From: Nitrospira sp. BO4 | GTDB lineage: Bacteria > Nitrospirota > Nitrospiria > Nitrospirales > Nitrospiraceae | Assembly: GCA_030144965.1 (NCBI GenBank) | Contig: JAMPUU010000012.1 | Location: 248,001-312,000, forward strand | Direction of reading: 5' to 3' | DNA length: 64,000 nucleotides | In this document: positions 9,858 through 19,114 of the stretch, in pieces | Position numbering within the stretch: the first letter of the stretch is position 1 | Layout: each line of letters starts with the position of its first letter | Made by a program: the position numbers and the translations under genes | Notes under the pieces: generated by a model | Databases searched by the model: none | Told to the model about the DNA's origin: nothing | The model's input: the letters and a program-made list of their open reading frames with translations, nothing else

Positions 9858-10999
9858 GGGACTGGCAAACATCACAGGGAAAGGGCGTTGCGGCCCCCTC
9901 TCCGATTGCTGCTCATCCGGAAATCGAGGGTGAACAGATTGAGCCGGCGCCCACCCTACTTCCGACAAGGGTGGCCATCATCGGTGCGGGCCGGGGTGGG
10001 ACCGCGCTGCTCGATGTGCTGCATCAGATCGGTACGATCGAGATCCTCGGAATCGCCGATAAGGTCTCCTCAGCTCCCGGACTCAAACGGGCTCAAGAGC
10101 TCAACGTGCCGGTCTACGAGCGGGTTGCCGACCTGATTAACAACCAAGAGGTCAACCTTGTGATGGACGTCACCGGCGATCCCGCGATGAAATCGATACT
10201 TCAGGACCAGCTGCCGGCGAGCGTCGATATCTTGAGCGGACAAGCTTCACGACTTCTGTGGAAACTCGTGCAGCATGAAGCAATATTACAGACTGAGCTG
10301 CTCCACGCGGAGAAACTGGCGGGAATCGGCTCGTTCGCCGCCGGGATCGCTCATGACATGAACAATCCGCTCCAGCTCATTCTCGGCATGGCGGAAAATC
10401 TGGCTGAAGAAGTCGACTTGGATACCGTACATACCCAAGCGCTGGACATCATTGAAGCAGTCAAACGCACAACAGCCATCTGCCGGGATCTCACCTCCTA
10501 CTCTCGCCGAGCATCGTTGCGGCAAGACTGCCTGATCAGCGTCAACGGCAAGCTGGATGAAGCCTTGAAGATTGCCCGATACGCCGTGGCCCTTCAAGAC
10601 ATTGAAATTCGAAAACTCTACCAGCCGGATGTCGTCGTAAAGGGAAACCCTGACGAACTCCTCCATGTGTTCGTCAATCTCATCACGAACGCGGTCCAGG
10701 CGATGGAACACCACGGAACCTTGACGTTGGCAACCGCCATGGTGGCCGGCGCGACGCAGGTTCGTGTCTCGGACACCGGCTACGGCATCTCCCCTGAGTT
10801 ACAGAGTCGGATTTTCGAGCCCTTTTTCACGACGAAACCCCCGGGGAAAGGAACGGGATTGGGGCTCTACAACATCAAGAATGTGATCTATCACATGAAG
10901 GGGACCATCGAGGTCCAGAGCCAAGTTGGTCACGGCGCAACCTTTACGCTCACATTTCCCGGAGAATCCGGAGCCGATGCGAGGAGTACGCCGTCATGA
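9854..10999 (+). CDS. Soluble histidine kinase with N-terminal Rossmann-like domain
   Basis: A 381-residue cytoplasmic kinase with no membrane segment. Residues 38-135 look like a dinucleotide-binding fold: a beta-strand then GAGRGG (44-49), an IADK strand end, NQEVNLVMDVTGDP and SVDILSGQA, resembling the NAD(P)-binding part of small oxidoreductases. Then come a short coiled linker, the phospho-accepting H167 in FAAGIAHDMNNPLQLI, the N box LITNAVQAMEHHG, the G1 box DTGYGISPE and the FFTTKPPGKGTGLGL lid. I infer that it senses redox state or a nucleotide through the Rossmann domain, though binding could be lost or be for another ligand. It is coupled by four-base overlaps to genes on both sides. 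Confidence 0.9.
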   Translation: MRDWQTSQGKGVAAPSPIAAHPEIEGEQIEPAPTLLPTRVAIIGAGRGGTALLDVLHQIGTIEILGIADKVSSAPGLKRAQELNVPVYERVADLINNQEVNLVMDVTGDPAMKSILQDQLPASVDILSGQASRLLWKLVQHEAILQTELLHAEKLAGIGSFAAGIAHDMNNPLQLILGMAENLAEEVDLDTVHTQALDIIEAVKRTTAICRDLTSYSRRASLRQDCLISVNGKLDEALKIARYAVALQDIEIRKLYQPDVVVKGNPDELLHVFVNLITNAVQAMEHHGTLTLATAMVAGATQVRVSDTGYGISPELQSRIFEPFFTTKPPGKGTGLGLYNIKNVIYHMKGTIEVQSQVGHGATFTLTFPGESGADARSTPS

Positions 11000-13491
11000 G
11001 CGAGACGCCGATATCATCGCAGCCAGGCACACGATGGGGGCTGAAGACCAAGATCATTCTTTCCATGCTGCTCGTCGGTATCATCCCGCTCGTTGTGGGT
11101 TTGGGCATGGCATTCTGGCAGGGCTCCCAAGAAATCCGGGAGGTCAGCGGGGAAAGTTTTGAAGCGCTTGCGACTGAAGCCGCCCGCAAACTTGATCTCC
11201 TCCTTGCCGAAGAAATCGCGCACACCGCGCGTATTGCGAATGACTCTGCGATCATTCGAGAGTTGGAGCACCGGCGTGATGCGCGAGGCGACTCCAAGAA
11301 TCCGGCGGCCGCGATCACTGATTTGGAGCGGCGTTGGACAGATCGAGACACGGCTGCGATCAAATCCATCACGGACAACCGTCTCAGCGCATTGCTCCAC
11401 GAGTACTATACCGGCGTCCATAGTGCACCCGGCCAATTGCTTCCGCACGTCGTCCGCTCCTCGACAAAGATGCTGTTCCTGACGGACGCACACGGTGTGC
11501 TCGTAGCAACGATGACCGATCATCCGGCGTTTCGCCACCACACGACCCAATGGTGGAAGGGGACCTTCAACAAGGCCGTGGGAAAGCTCTATGTCGAAGA
11601 TGTCCATTTCGACGAGCAGGTGAACGCCTATGTATTCTCCATCTCACTCCCGGTCATGGACAGTCTTCGGTATGAGGTCGTCGGAGTCCTTCACCGCGTG
11701 ATCGACGCCAAGGAATTCTTTTCTCCTGCGACCCATGTCACTCGATTTGGAAAGACCGGCCATGTCATGCTGATTGATACCAACGGGATCGTCGTCAGTT
11801 GCCCAATTCTTCCTACCGGCGTCCCATTGTCCGATCCGAAGTTAATCCCGCTCGTGACACCACAGCAACCCGGTTGGATACAAGCCTCGAGCGACGGTCA
11901 CGGCGGGCAGGCTACGTCCGTCATCGGGTTTGCCCCGCTTTCGGAAACCAGCCGGGTCACCAACGGCTCCAGCGACGATGGGTCGTGGCACACCTTCGTC
12001 TGGCAATCGTCCGATGAGCTCTTTGCGCCGATCGAGCATCTGTTCGCCTGGGTGACGGTGTTTGGAGCCGTGGCCATCGTGCTGCTGGCCTCGCTTGGCT
12101 ACGTGGCTGCCGGTCGCATTGTCACCCCGGTACGACAACTGCAGCAGGCCGCGCAGTCCATCGGGCGCGGTGAACTGCGAACCCCAATTCAGATCCACAC
12201 CGGTGACGAATTGGAGGACTTGGCCGCAGAATTCAACCGCATGAATCAACAGCTGAAAGCCGCTTTCGCCGGACTGACCGACCAAGTCAAATTGAAAACC
12301 CAGGAAGTCCAGGTCCTCCAGCAATCTACGGATCAGATTCTAGACGCCGTCCCCACTCCCATTCTCTTAATCGATGCACACGAAATCGTGCGCTACATCA
12401 ATCGGGCGGCCCGCGAATCCTTCACGGTCCAGGAGCCGATGTCGGGAGCGTCGCTGTTCACGATACTTCCACTCGACTCAGCCGTTCAGAAACAGCTTCA
12501 AGCGGAGTTCCGGACCAACGGGGATAAGCCTTTCGCCACAGCCGACTTCGAGCGTGAGACAGCACCGAGGGATCCGTTGGAACCTACTGCCGATCACGAA
12601 TCCGCCCGCCATCGGTCGGAACTCCACATCGGATCGCGGATCTATCACTATCAGTGGTTCCGATTGCCCGCCAAACCCGGGGAAGAAGACAGCATTGGGT
12701 TGGTGCTTCGAGACACCACGGATGAGAGCCGGCTGCAGGACCAGTTGGTTCAGGCAGAGAAAACAGGAAGCCTTGGCGTGCTGACCGCCGGCATCGGCCA
12801 TGAACTCAACAACCCCTTGTTCGGAGTCATCGGGCTTGGGGAAGCCATCCAAGAAGAAGACAATCTTGAACGGATCAAGAGCTATGCTCAGGATATTGTG
12901 GCCCATGGTCGCCGAATGTCGACGATCATCCGAGATTTCACCGGCATGGCAAGCCGAGACACTTCCGACAAGCCTGTTCCGATCGTTTTGGAGCGTGAAT
13001 TGGACGAAGCGTTAGCCACGGCACAGACCACCGTTGAAATGAAAAGCATCGTGATCCAGAAAACCTATGCGGGCGAGACACCCGTCCTCGCTTTTCCGGA
13101 TCAACTCCGGCAAGCGCTGGTGAATCTAATGACCAACGCTGTGCAAGCCATGAAAGGCGAGGGTACCCTCGCCTTAACCACCGTCCAGTCAGACCATATG
13201 GTGACCGCAACCATCACCGACTCCGGACCCGGTATTTCCAAGCAACACCTCTCGAAGGTCTTTGACCCATTTTTTACAACAAAAGGACAGGGGGAGGGTT
13301 CGGGACTCGGGCTGACAGTCGCGAGACGCATTATCCGAAAATTCGGAGGCGACCTCCGCATCGAATGTCTCGAAGGCCAAGGCACCACATGCATCGTCAC
13401 CCTGCCGATCAGTGCGTCTCAATCACCCAAAGGAGGCTCATGGGCAACTTCCGCCTCGCGTTCCGAGCCGCAACCATCACACTCATCTTAG
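10996..13491 (+). CDS. Membrane sensor kinase with periplasmic Cache-like, HAMP and PAS domains
   Basis: An 831-residue kinase. TM1 is at about residues 20-42, a large periplasmic sensor (about 43-345) has the look of a double Cache domain (HVMLIDTNGIVVSCP, LPVMDSLRYEVVGVLHRVID), TM2 is at about 350-374 and leads into HAMP (GRIVTPVRQLQQAAQSIGRG). A PAS region follows around 450-580, then the kinase core with H602 (LTAGIGHELNNPLF), N box LMTNAVQAMKGEG, G1 DSGPGISKQH and the TTKGQGEGSGLGL lid. The start overlaps the previous kinase gene by four bases, and its 3' end overlaps the DUF3365 gene by 52. Two kinases in one coupled operon with one receiver suggest a branched or heteromeric relay. Confidence 0.93.
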   Translation: MSETPISSQPGTRWGLKTKIILSMLLVGIIPLVVGLGMAFWQGSQEIREVSGESFEALATEAARKLDLLLAEEIAHTARIANDSAIIRELEHRRDARGDSKNPAAAITDLERRWTDRDTAAIKSITDNRLSALLHEYYTGVHSAPGQLLPHVVRSSTKMLFLTDAHGVLVATMTDHPAFRHHTTQWWKGTFNKAVGKLYVEDVHFDEQVNAYVFSISLPVMDSLRYEVVGVLHRVIDAKEFFSPATHVTRFGKTGHVMLIDTNGIVVSCPILPTGVPLSDPKLIPLVTPQQPGWIQASSDGHGGQATSVIGFAPLSETSRVTNGSSDDGSWHTFVWQSSDELFAPIEHLFAWVTVFGAVAIVLLASLGYVAAGRIVTPVRQLQQAAQSIGRGELRTPIQIHTGDELEDLAAEFNRMNQQLKAAFAGLTDQVKLKTQEVQVLQQSTDQILDAVPTPILLIDAHEIVRYINRAARESFTVQEPMSGASLFTILPLDSAVQKQLQAEFRTNGDKPFATADFERETAPRDPLEPTADHESARHRSELHIGSRIYHYQWFRLPAKPGEEDSIGLVLRDTTDESRLQDQLVQAEKTGSLGVLTAGIGHELNNPLFGVIGLGEAIQEEDNLERIKSYAQDIVAHGRRMSTIIRDFTGMASRDTSDKPVPIVLERELDEALATAQTTVEMKSIVIQKTYAGETPVLAFPDQLRQALVNLMTNAVQAMKGEGTLALTTVQSDHMVTATITDSGPGISKQHLSKVFDPFFTTKGQGEGSGLGLTVARRIIRKFGGDLRIECLEGQGTTCIVTLPISASQSPKGGSWATSASRSEPQPSHSS

Positions 13492-14033
13492 GGGGGTGCT
13501 GGGGTGTGGCTGCTCTCCTCGCCGCCAAAGAGAGCCCGATCGCTGTCGGGATCTCTCCCGAAAGGGTCGCGGATTACGTCCATGCTGTCGTCGAGGCAGA
13601 TCGCACGATTTATACGACCCAGGTCGTTAATCGTATGCAGGGGAAAGGGATTGTCGCAGCAACCGAACATTGGGAGCAGGACAACGCGCTTCCCCTGCCG
13701 GCCCAGTTCCTCCAACATTCGGGCCGATTGGTCGCCGAGAGCGGCCGCGGTATCCGTTATAGACTCATCGGGCTCTCCCCGATCTATCAACGCAACGCCC
13801 CCGCTACCGACTTCGAGCGAAAGGCTCTAGAGACGCTCAAAGGCCAGCCCGATCGGCCGATCACCGGAATTGTCTCAAGCGGCAAAAAACAATACTTCCA
13901 AGCCATCTATGCGGACCGCGCCGTCTCTTCTGCCTGCGTCACATGCCACAACAGTCATCCACTGAGTCCCAAGCAGGACTTTAAGGTGAATGATGTGATG
14001 GGTGGTATCGCGATTACGATCCCGCTGGAATAG
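13440..14033 (+). CDS. DUF3365 (Tll0287-like) periplasmic c-type heme sensor protein
   Basis: A 197-residue exported protein. An N-terminal hydrophobic segment (residues 8-29) precedes a soluble domain with the family's ISPERVADYVHAVVEADR helix, and ends with a CVTCH c-heme motif (C166, C169, H170) followed by HPLSPKQDFKVNDVMGGI. Proteins of this domain bind heme and are often found as the sensor part of kinases. The ATG at 13440 has a full AAAGGAGG just upstream; a longer open frame back to 13365 is not needed. The gene begins inside the end of the preceding kinase gene, so the two are co-translated. I infer that it supplies a redox or ligand signal to that kinase's periplasmic domain. Confidence 0.9.
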   Translation: MGNFRLAFRAATITLILGGCWGVAALLAAKESPIAVGISPERVADYVHAVVEADRTIYTTQVVNRMQGKGIVAATEHWEQDNALPLPAQFLQHSGRLVAESGRGIRYRLIGLSPIYQRNAPATDFERKALETLKGQPDRPITGIVSSGKKQYFQAIYADRAVSSACVTCHNSHPLSPKQDFKVNDVMGGIAITIPLE

Positions 14034-14039
14034 CAGAAG

Positions 14040-14108
14040 ACGTTCTCGTCATGGTCGCTAAGAAAAAGCGACTGTGTGCGAGCGAGGGTTGACGCGTGAC
14101 GAGGACGT
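14040..14108. other. Nested dyads between convergent genes
   Basis: ACGTTCTCGTCA (14040-14051) and TGACGAGGACGT (14097-14108) form an almost perfect outer inverted repeat; inside it GTCGCT and AGCGAC (14054-14072) form a small hairpin with an A-rich loop. The structure lies exactly between the converging DUF3365 and AI-2E genes and may end transcription from both sides, although there is no T tract. Confidence 0.4.
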
Positions 14109-15205
14109 TAAGATGGCGTCGACGAGCTCGCGGGCGCAACCGTCTGCTTGAGTTGGTACTCTTCCCGATAAATCTGAACCGCGGTCATGAGCAAACTGAC
14201 CAATATCGGTCCGACGAAGAGGCCGAGCAATCCGTACAGCGCCAGCCCGCCCAACACACTGAGCACGAGCAGCAACACGGGAATCTGCACATCTTGGCCT
14301 ATCAGCCATGGGCGAAGAAACTGATCGACCATCGAGACAACGCCGATCCCCCAAGCCAGCATCGCAAGCGCTTTTCCGACAGAACCGATCCAGAAGAAGT
14401 AGAGGACAACAGGGCCCCAGATCAACCCCGTTCCACCGAATGGAATCGGGGCCAAAACGATCGTCAATGCCGTGAGTCCGATCGGAAAGGGCACACTGAG
14501 CGCAAGGTAGGCCAGCCCCGCCAGGAGGCCTTGAACAATGGCCGTCACCAGCATCCCTTTCACCACCGCACGAATCGTTTGATCCAACCGGGTCAGGATC
14601 TTGGACTTGTGGGACTCTTCCATCGGAATCAGTTCGTATAACACCGCGAGCCACTGTCGGCCATCCTTGAAAAGGAAAAACAGCACCAACAACATCATGA
14701 AAAAATCTGTCACGAGCGCGAACGCATTCTTCAGCAGGCCGCCCATGCTGCCGACTAAAAATTGGCTGACCTCTTTCACCCCGGTCATCAACGACTGCTC
14801 TACGGAAAGCACCGGTGTGCCGGTTCCCGATACAGCCGACTTCAACCAACCGCCGATGACGGGGATGGCCGCCAATTGGTCCGGCAACCTTTGAAGTCCG
14901 CCGGACGAAATCCACACACGAATCTCCTGTTCCGCTGCTCCCGCTTCCCGTACCAGCATAGCCCCCATCACGACCAACGGGACGATCACGATGCCCAACG
15001 CACCGAACGTCAGCACTGCTGCGGATACTGCCTCCTTGCCACCCAACAGTTTTGTCAGCCGAAGATGGATGGGGAACCCCCAATGGGCAAGTAGTCCCGC
15101 CCAGAGAGCCGACAGCACGAAGGGTTTGAACATCAACCCAATCTGGTACAGCAGCAATACCAGGAGAGAAAAGAACACGACGGAAAAGAGTTGCTGTCGA
15201 GTCAT
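14108..15205 (-). CDS. AI-2E family transporter (PerM/YdiK-like permease)
   Basis: A 365-residue polytopic inner membrane protein of the AI-2 exporter-like superfamily. Seven to eight hydrophobic segments are visible, starting with LFSVVFFSLLVLLLYQIGLM, and the family hallmark region FGGTGLIWGPVVLYFFWIG with LRPWLIGQDVQIPVLLLVLS precedes a last segment GLLGLFVGPILVSLLM. A long periplasmic or cytoplasmic loop (about 65-150) lies after the first pair of helices. Members export small signals or ions, and their substrates are mostly unproven. It is alone on its strand between the sensor operon and bactofilin gene, so context says little. Confidence 0.88.
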   Translation of the reverse strand: MTRQQLFSVVFFSLLVLLLYQIGLMFKPFVLSALWAGLLAHWGFPIHLRLTKLLGGKEAVSAAVLTFGALGIVIVPLVVMGAMLVREAGAAEQEIRVWISSGGLQRLPDQLAAIPVIGGWLKSAVSGTGTPVLSVEQSLMTGVKEVSQFLVGSMGGLLKNAFALVTDFFMMLLVLFFLFKDGRQWLAVLYELIPMEESHKSKILTRLDQTIRAVVKGMLVTAIVQGLLAGLAYLALSVPFPIGLTALTIVLAPIPFGGTGLIWGPVVLYFFWIGSVGKALAMLAWGIGVVSMVDQFLRPWLIGQDVQIPVLLLVLSVLGGLALYGLLGLFVGPILVSLLMTAVQIYREEYQLKQTVAPASSSTPS

Positions 15206-15345
15206 GAAAAAGATCAGAGTCTCTTGAGGAGATAGTCAGTAGATAGCAGATCTAGCGGCATCTGTCACGGAAGGAACGAGCGAGGTAAGAGAATGGACTG
15301 AGCCTTAGACAGACACTAAACTGAGGACAAGAAGTGCGGACACAC

Positions 15346-15789
15346 CTAGAGGTCGGCTTCTCTGCCGATCAACGCGACCGCCTTTCCACGATGCGCATTC
15401 ATGTCGCGAACATTGCTGGGCAATCGAGATGATTCTTCCGGCCAGCCGGTGACTCCCATGTCGCTCACTCCCTGAAATTTGGCTCCCTCTTCCATCAGCA
15501 GCATAGGACTGTGCACTTCGCCGATCAGAATCGCCGTTTTGAGCAATTGTACACGCCCGGTCGCCGTCACCGTCGCTTTGATGCGTCCGCTGCTGATGAG
15601 CGAATCGGCATGGATGGCTCCTTTTACGACTCCATCTTCCCCGACAATCACTTCACCTTTCGTGTGCACATCACCTTCCAGGCGGCCATCGATCCGGACC
15701 GTACCGTCGACTTTGATTTCGCCCTTCAATTCAACGCCTTTTGCCAACAGCGTGATATTGCCGTCATCTACATACCCGCTCTTTTTCAT
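15346..15789 (-). CDS. Bactofilin (polymer-forming cytoskeletal protein)
   Basis: From the ATG at 15789 (AGAGGAG seven bases upstream) the product is 147 residues. It shows the bactofilin beta-helix repeat pattern: GNITLLAKGVELKGEIKVDG, TVRIDGRLEGDV, GEVIVGEDGVVKGAI, ADSLISSGRIKATV and the closing EVHSPMLLMEEGAKFQG. Bactofilins polymerise without nucleotide and localise cell-wall enzymes or shape determinants. It sits just after a bifunctional penicillin-binding protein gene on the same strand, with 105 bases between stop and start, consistent with a wall-related role. The last 30 residues are not conserved-looking and may be a flexible tail. Confidence 0.93.
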   Translation of the reverse strand: MKKSGYVDDGNITLLAKGVELKGEIKVDGTVRIDGRLEGDVHTKGEVIVGEDGVVKGAIHADSLISSGRIKATVTATGRVQLLKTAILIGEVHSPMLLMEEGAKFQGVSDMGVTGWPEESSRLPSNVRDMNAHRGKAVALIGREADL

Positions 15790-15894
15790 GGGACACTCCT
15801 CTGTGCAGGCCAACCCTTCCCAAGGGTACCGTAGGACCGGAGATACGCCTAACAGTTTGTGGAATCCGGCAATTCGGTAGGCACGTGCCGCCAT

Positions 15895-18204
15895 TTATGG
15901 TGAGGAGAGGCCGAACGTCTGCTTCAGTTGTTCCCAGAATCCGCCTCCATGAACTTCGCAGTAGGTCGTCGGCTCCGTCCCGGCGATGAAGTACTCTGAT
16001 GTTTTCTCCGGACATTGCGAAGTCGCCAGCTGGCCGGTTCTCGGATCGATCCGACGCTGGACGACCCCGGACGGCATCTCAAAATCCTGCGCACCCCGTG
16101 GCATGAGCCGAACCGCCAACTCACTCCAGATCGGAAGAGCGGCCTGCGCGCCGGTCAGCTTGAGCGGTCGCTCATCATCAAAGCCGACCCAGACGCCGAT
16201 CGCGATATCCGGGGTGTATCCGACGAACCACGCATCTCGATAGCCATCTGTCGTCCCGGTTTTGCCTGCGACCGGCCCTTGAACCCCGAAGGTTTTGGCC
16301 TTGGCGGCGGTACCGCGATCCACCACTCCTTTCAACAAGGACGTCACAAGAAATGTCCCTTGTGGAGTTGCCGCCTGACGTCGATCAAGGGTAGGACTCC
16401 AGATGGTCTCGCCACCCACACTCGCCATGTTGGACAGGGCGACCGGACGGATGACAACTCCTCCATTGGCCAGTCCTGCATAAGCCGATGTGATCTGCAG
16501 TAAGGAAACTGAGGAACTCCCCAAGGCCAAAGACAAATTGTCGGCCAGTGGTGTGGTAATCCCGAACTTCTGTAGCAAGCCCGTCAGTGTCACAATTCCA
16601 GTCCGGTGAGCCGTTCGGACAGCTGGAACGTTGAGTGACTGCTCAAGGGCCGTTCGGACCGTGACCTGCCCTCGATACTGTCGATCGTAATTCTGAGGTG
16701 ACCAGGGACCGGTGCCGGATTCCAAGGTCACCGGTTCATCCGCAAGCAGCGTCGCCGGAGTCAGACCGGTCGTTCCTTGATCACGGGCCGCTTCGAATCC
16801 GGCCAGGTAGACAAAGGGCTTGAAGAGAGATCCCGCTGATCGATGCGCCTGCACCGCACGATTGAACTGACTCAGCCGATAGTCCCGCCCACCGACCATC
16901 GCCAGAACATGCCCGCGCTTCACGTCCAGCACAACTGCAGCGCCCTGAAGCGGTGGCTCAACACTGGCCAGCGACGGATAGCTCTTCTCCAGTTTTGCCA
17001 ATCCTTTCTGTAGGACCTGCGCGACGATTTGCTGAGTTCTGGGATCGAGGGTCGAATAGATTCTCGATCCTTCCGGAATTTCCGCCCCTATACCTTGCTC
17101 GATTTCCCTGAACAGGTAATCAACAAAGTACGGCGCATCGGTGAGCGCATCATTGGTCAGTACGACTTTGACCGGGCGATCCAGGGCCACCGTTAAGGCT
17201 TCCTCTGTCAGGATGCCTTCTTCGCGCAGGCGACGAAGAACCACATTGCGGCGCTTGGTCGCCGACTCCACGTTTTTTACCGGCGAATAGGTATTGGGTC
17301 CCTTAATCAATCCAACGATCAACGCGATTTCTTCGATCGACAATTGAGCGGGTGTTTTTCCAAAGTAGCGATGCGCCGCTTCGCTCACTCCGTAGATCGA
17401 CACCGGCCCGGCTTGACCGAGATAGATCTCGTTCACATAACTCTCCAGAATTTCTTCTTTGCGGTATTTGAACTCGAGCGCGATCGCGGCCACAAACTCC
17501 CGGAACTTCCGCCCCATGGTGCGTTGGGGAGAATAAAAGAGGTTTTTTGCCAGCTGCTGAGTGAGGGTGCTGCCCCCCTGCACGACGGCTCCGCGAGTGA
17601 CATTGATCCACAGCGCCCGACCGATGGCGAGAGGATCAACGCCATAGTGAGAGAAAAAGCGACGATCTTCGACGGCCAGCAATGTTTCAATCAGCGCGGG
17701 AGGTATCTGGTCCAACTGAATCCATTCACGAACTTGTTTGGTTCCTGCCCGCATTCCGCTGATCAAGACCGACTCGAGGGCCACGAGTGAGAGTGGCTGA
17801 TTATCCGGCACCGACAACACCTCGGTCACGATCCCGTTAGCCAATATCAACCGTATGGATCGGGCGGGAAGCCGATTTTCCTCCTGAGGACGCAGGACAA
17901 TCTCGATCGCATCGTTCGTGACGAAATACTCACCGGCTCTCCGCGGCGTGACAGTGACCGGCCTGTATTCCAGCCGATGCAGACGGTCCAACAAGCCTGA
18001 ATCCACGGGATGGAGCCCCGGCGTCAGGAAAAACGGAGCCCCATAGATGAGAAGCGGAGGATGATCATCACTCCTTGGAAGCGACAGGCTGGCGGAGAGC
18101 ACGGCGGCATAAATCACGAGGCCGATGAGACTACATAGCACCAATCCCAACGCGGCGCCTATTCCTCTCTTGAACCAAACACGAGCCGACGCCATCAGAG
18201 CCAT
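15895..18204 (-). CDS. Bifunctional penicillin-binding protein (PBP1b-like)
   Basis: A 769-residue class A PBP that both polymerises lipid II and cross-links peptides. One TM segment lies at residues 15-38, followed by a small UB2H-like region. The GT51 glycosyltransferase domain starts with catalytic E179 in AVEDRRFFSHYG and holds GGSTLTQQLAKNL and RKEEILESYVNEIYLGQ. The transpeptidase domain has S459-x-x-K462 (SAGSLFKPF) and the GKTGTTDGYRDAWFVGY motif near residue 645. The C-terminal tail has a pair of Cys residues. It precedes the bactofilin gene on the same strand. The domain set fits PBP1b better than PBP1a, which has a large OB insert. Confidence 0.95.
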   Translation of the reverse strand: MALMASARVWFKRGIGAALGLVLCSLIGLVIYAAVLSASLSLPRSDDHPPLLIYGAPFFLTPGLHPVDSGLLDRLHRLEYRPVTVTPRRAGEYFVTNDAIEIVLRPQEENRLPARSIRLILANGIVTEVLSVPDNQPLSLVALESVLISGMRAGTKQVREWIQLDQIPPALIETLLAVEDRRFFSHYGVDPLAIGRALWINVTRGAVVQGGSTLTQQLAKNLFYSPQRTMGRKFREFVAAIALEFKYRKEEILESYVNEIYLGQAGPVSIYGVSEAAHRYFGKTPAQLSIEEIALIVGLIKGPNTYSPVKNVESATKRRNVVLRRLREEGILTEEALTVALDRPVKVVLTNDALTDAPYFVDYLFREIEQGIGAEIPEGSRIYSTLDPRTQQIVAQVLQKGLAKLEKSYPSLASVEPPLQGAAVVLDVKRGHVLAMVGGRDYRLSQFNRAVQAHRSAGSLFKPFVYLAGFEAARDQGTTGLTPATLLADEPVTLESGTGPWSPQNYDRQYRGQVTVRTALEQSLNVPAVRTAHRTGIVTLTGLLQKFGITTPLADNLSLALGSSSVSLLQITSAYAGLANGGVVIRPVALSNMASVGGETIWSPTLDRRQAATPQGTFLVTSLLKGVVDRGTAAKAKTFGVQGPVAGKTGTTDGYRDAWFVGYTPDIAIGVWVGFDDERPLKLTGAQAALPIWSELAVRLMPRGAQDFEMPSGVVQRRIDPRTGQLATSQCPEKTSEYFIAGTEPTTYCEVHGGGFWEQLKQTFGLSSP

Positions 18205-18419
18205 TCCTCACTTGGACAATTTAGGGGCATAAGCAGGCCTATTGCCGCCAACATCATTTCAGCACCCCATGAACGATCTCTTTGCCGACGTATCAGCATA
18301 TTCTACCCTCGACACCCCTCTTCCGTGTTACCCCCTCCGGGTCTACCTCATCTGCAAGCCTTTAGCTATCTTTCTCATAACGAACACGAGTTCCCACAAC
18401 TTGTAACAGGGAGACGATC

Positions 18420-18665
18420 ATGAACTGTTCACGCTGCCACGGCCTCATGGTGAATGACCATTTTTTGGATTTTGATGGAACCATCGGACACATGTGGGCC
18501 AAGGGATACCGTTGCATGAATTGTGGGAATGTCCACGACCCGGTCATTGAGCGACATCGCCTCGCTAGGGAGCAACAGGCGTTGGTCTTCTCGAATGGGG
18601 AGTTGGGCATCAACAAAGGCCAGCTCCACCCTGAAGTACAATCGGCCATGCCGCAAGCAGCCTGA
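18420..18665 (+). CDS. Small zinc-ribbon protein, copy 1
   Basis: An 81-residue protein with two CxxC knuckles (C3/C6 and C32/C35) separated by 25 residues, the pattern of a one-zinc ribbon: MNCSRCHGLMVND ... YRCMNCGNVHDPVIERHR. A good ribosome site (GGGAGACGATC) precedes the ATG. A second copy with the same residues at conserved places (CxxCxGLMV, GH, RCxxCG, DPVI, R) is encoded at 37909-38163, so this is a small paralogous family in this genome. It is followed by a receiver gene. Function is unknown; such ribbons often act as nucleic acid or protein binding adaptors. Confidence 0.85.
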   Translation: MNCSRCHGLMVNDHFLDFDGTIGHMWAKGYRCMNCGNVHDPVIERHRLAREQQALVFSNGELGINKGQLHPEVQSAMPQAA

Positions 18666-18733
18666 TTTCAGCCTCGAGGTATGGGGCTTCACGAGTCCAT
18701 TGGTATACGTTGCCGGAGCTGTCAAGGAGGGAC

Positions 18734-19096
18734 ATGGCTTCCATCTTGATCGTCGACGACGATGCGCCGATTCGGGCATTGCTGCGTCGCATTCTTGAAG
18801 AAGACGGCCATCAGATTCGTGAAGCTGCCAATGGCCACATCGGTCTCATGCTCTATCGCGACACACCCGCCGATCTCGTCATCACTGATATGTTGATGCC
18901 GGAGCGAGATGGGATGGATGTCACTCTCGCTCTAACGCAGGAATTTCTGGATGCCAGAGTGATAGCCCTAACCAAGGCAACCGGTCACTACAACTTTCCA
19001 AATGTCGCCAAGCTCTTCGGCGCACGACGTGTTATTAAGAAACCCTTCTCATCGGATGAAATCCGTCGAGTCGTGCGCCTCACGCTCGAACATTAG
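18734..19096 (+). CDS. Single-domain response regulator
   Basis: A 120-residue receiver starting MASILIVDDDAPIR; the ATG at 18734 follows a strong AAGGAGG, and an upstream TTG is not needed. The acceptor Asp lies in LVITDMLMPE, the conserved Ser/Thr position in VIALTKATG and the Lys in RRVIKKPFSSDEI. There is no output domain. It lies 68 bases after the zinc-ribbon gene on the same strand and may share its transcript. No kinase is adjacent, so the partner is unknown. It converges with the symporter gene 18 bases away. Confidence 0.92.
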   Translation: MASILIVDDDAPIRALLRRILEEDGHQIREAANGHIGLMLYRDTPADLVITDMLMPERDGMDVTLALTQEFLDARVIALTKATGHYNFPNVAKLFGARRVIKKPFSSDEIRRVVRLTLEH

Positions 19097-19114
19097 CCCA
19101 TTAGAACGGCGAAT

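Noticed and set aside
14058..15083. A 341-codon frame within the AI-2E permease gene
   Set aside because: Its product is rich in Arg, Gly and Cys with no domain; the other minus-strand frame encodes an obvious membrane permease.
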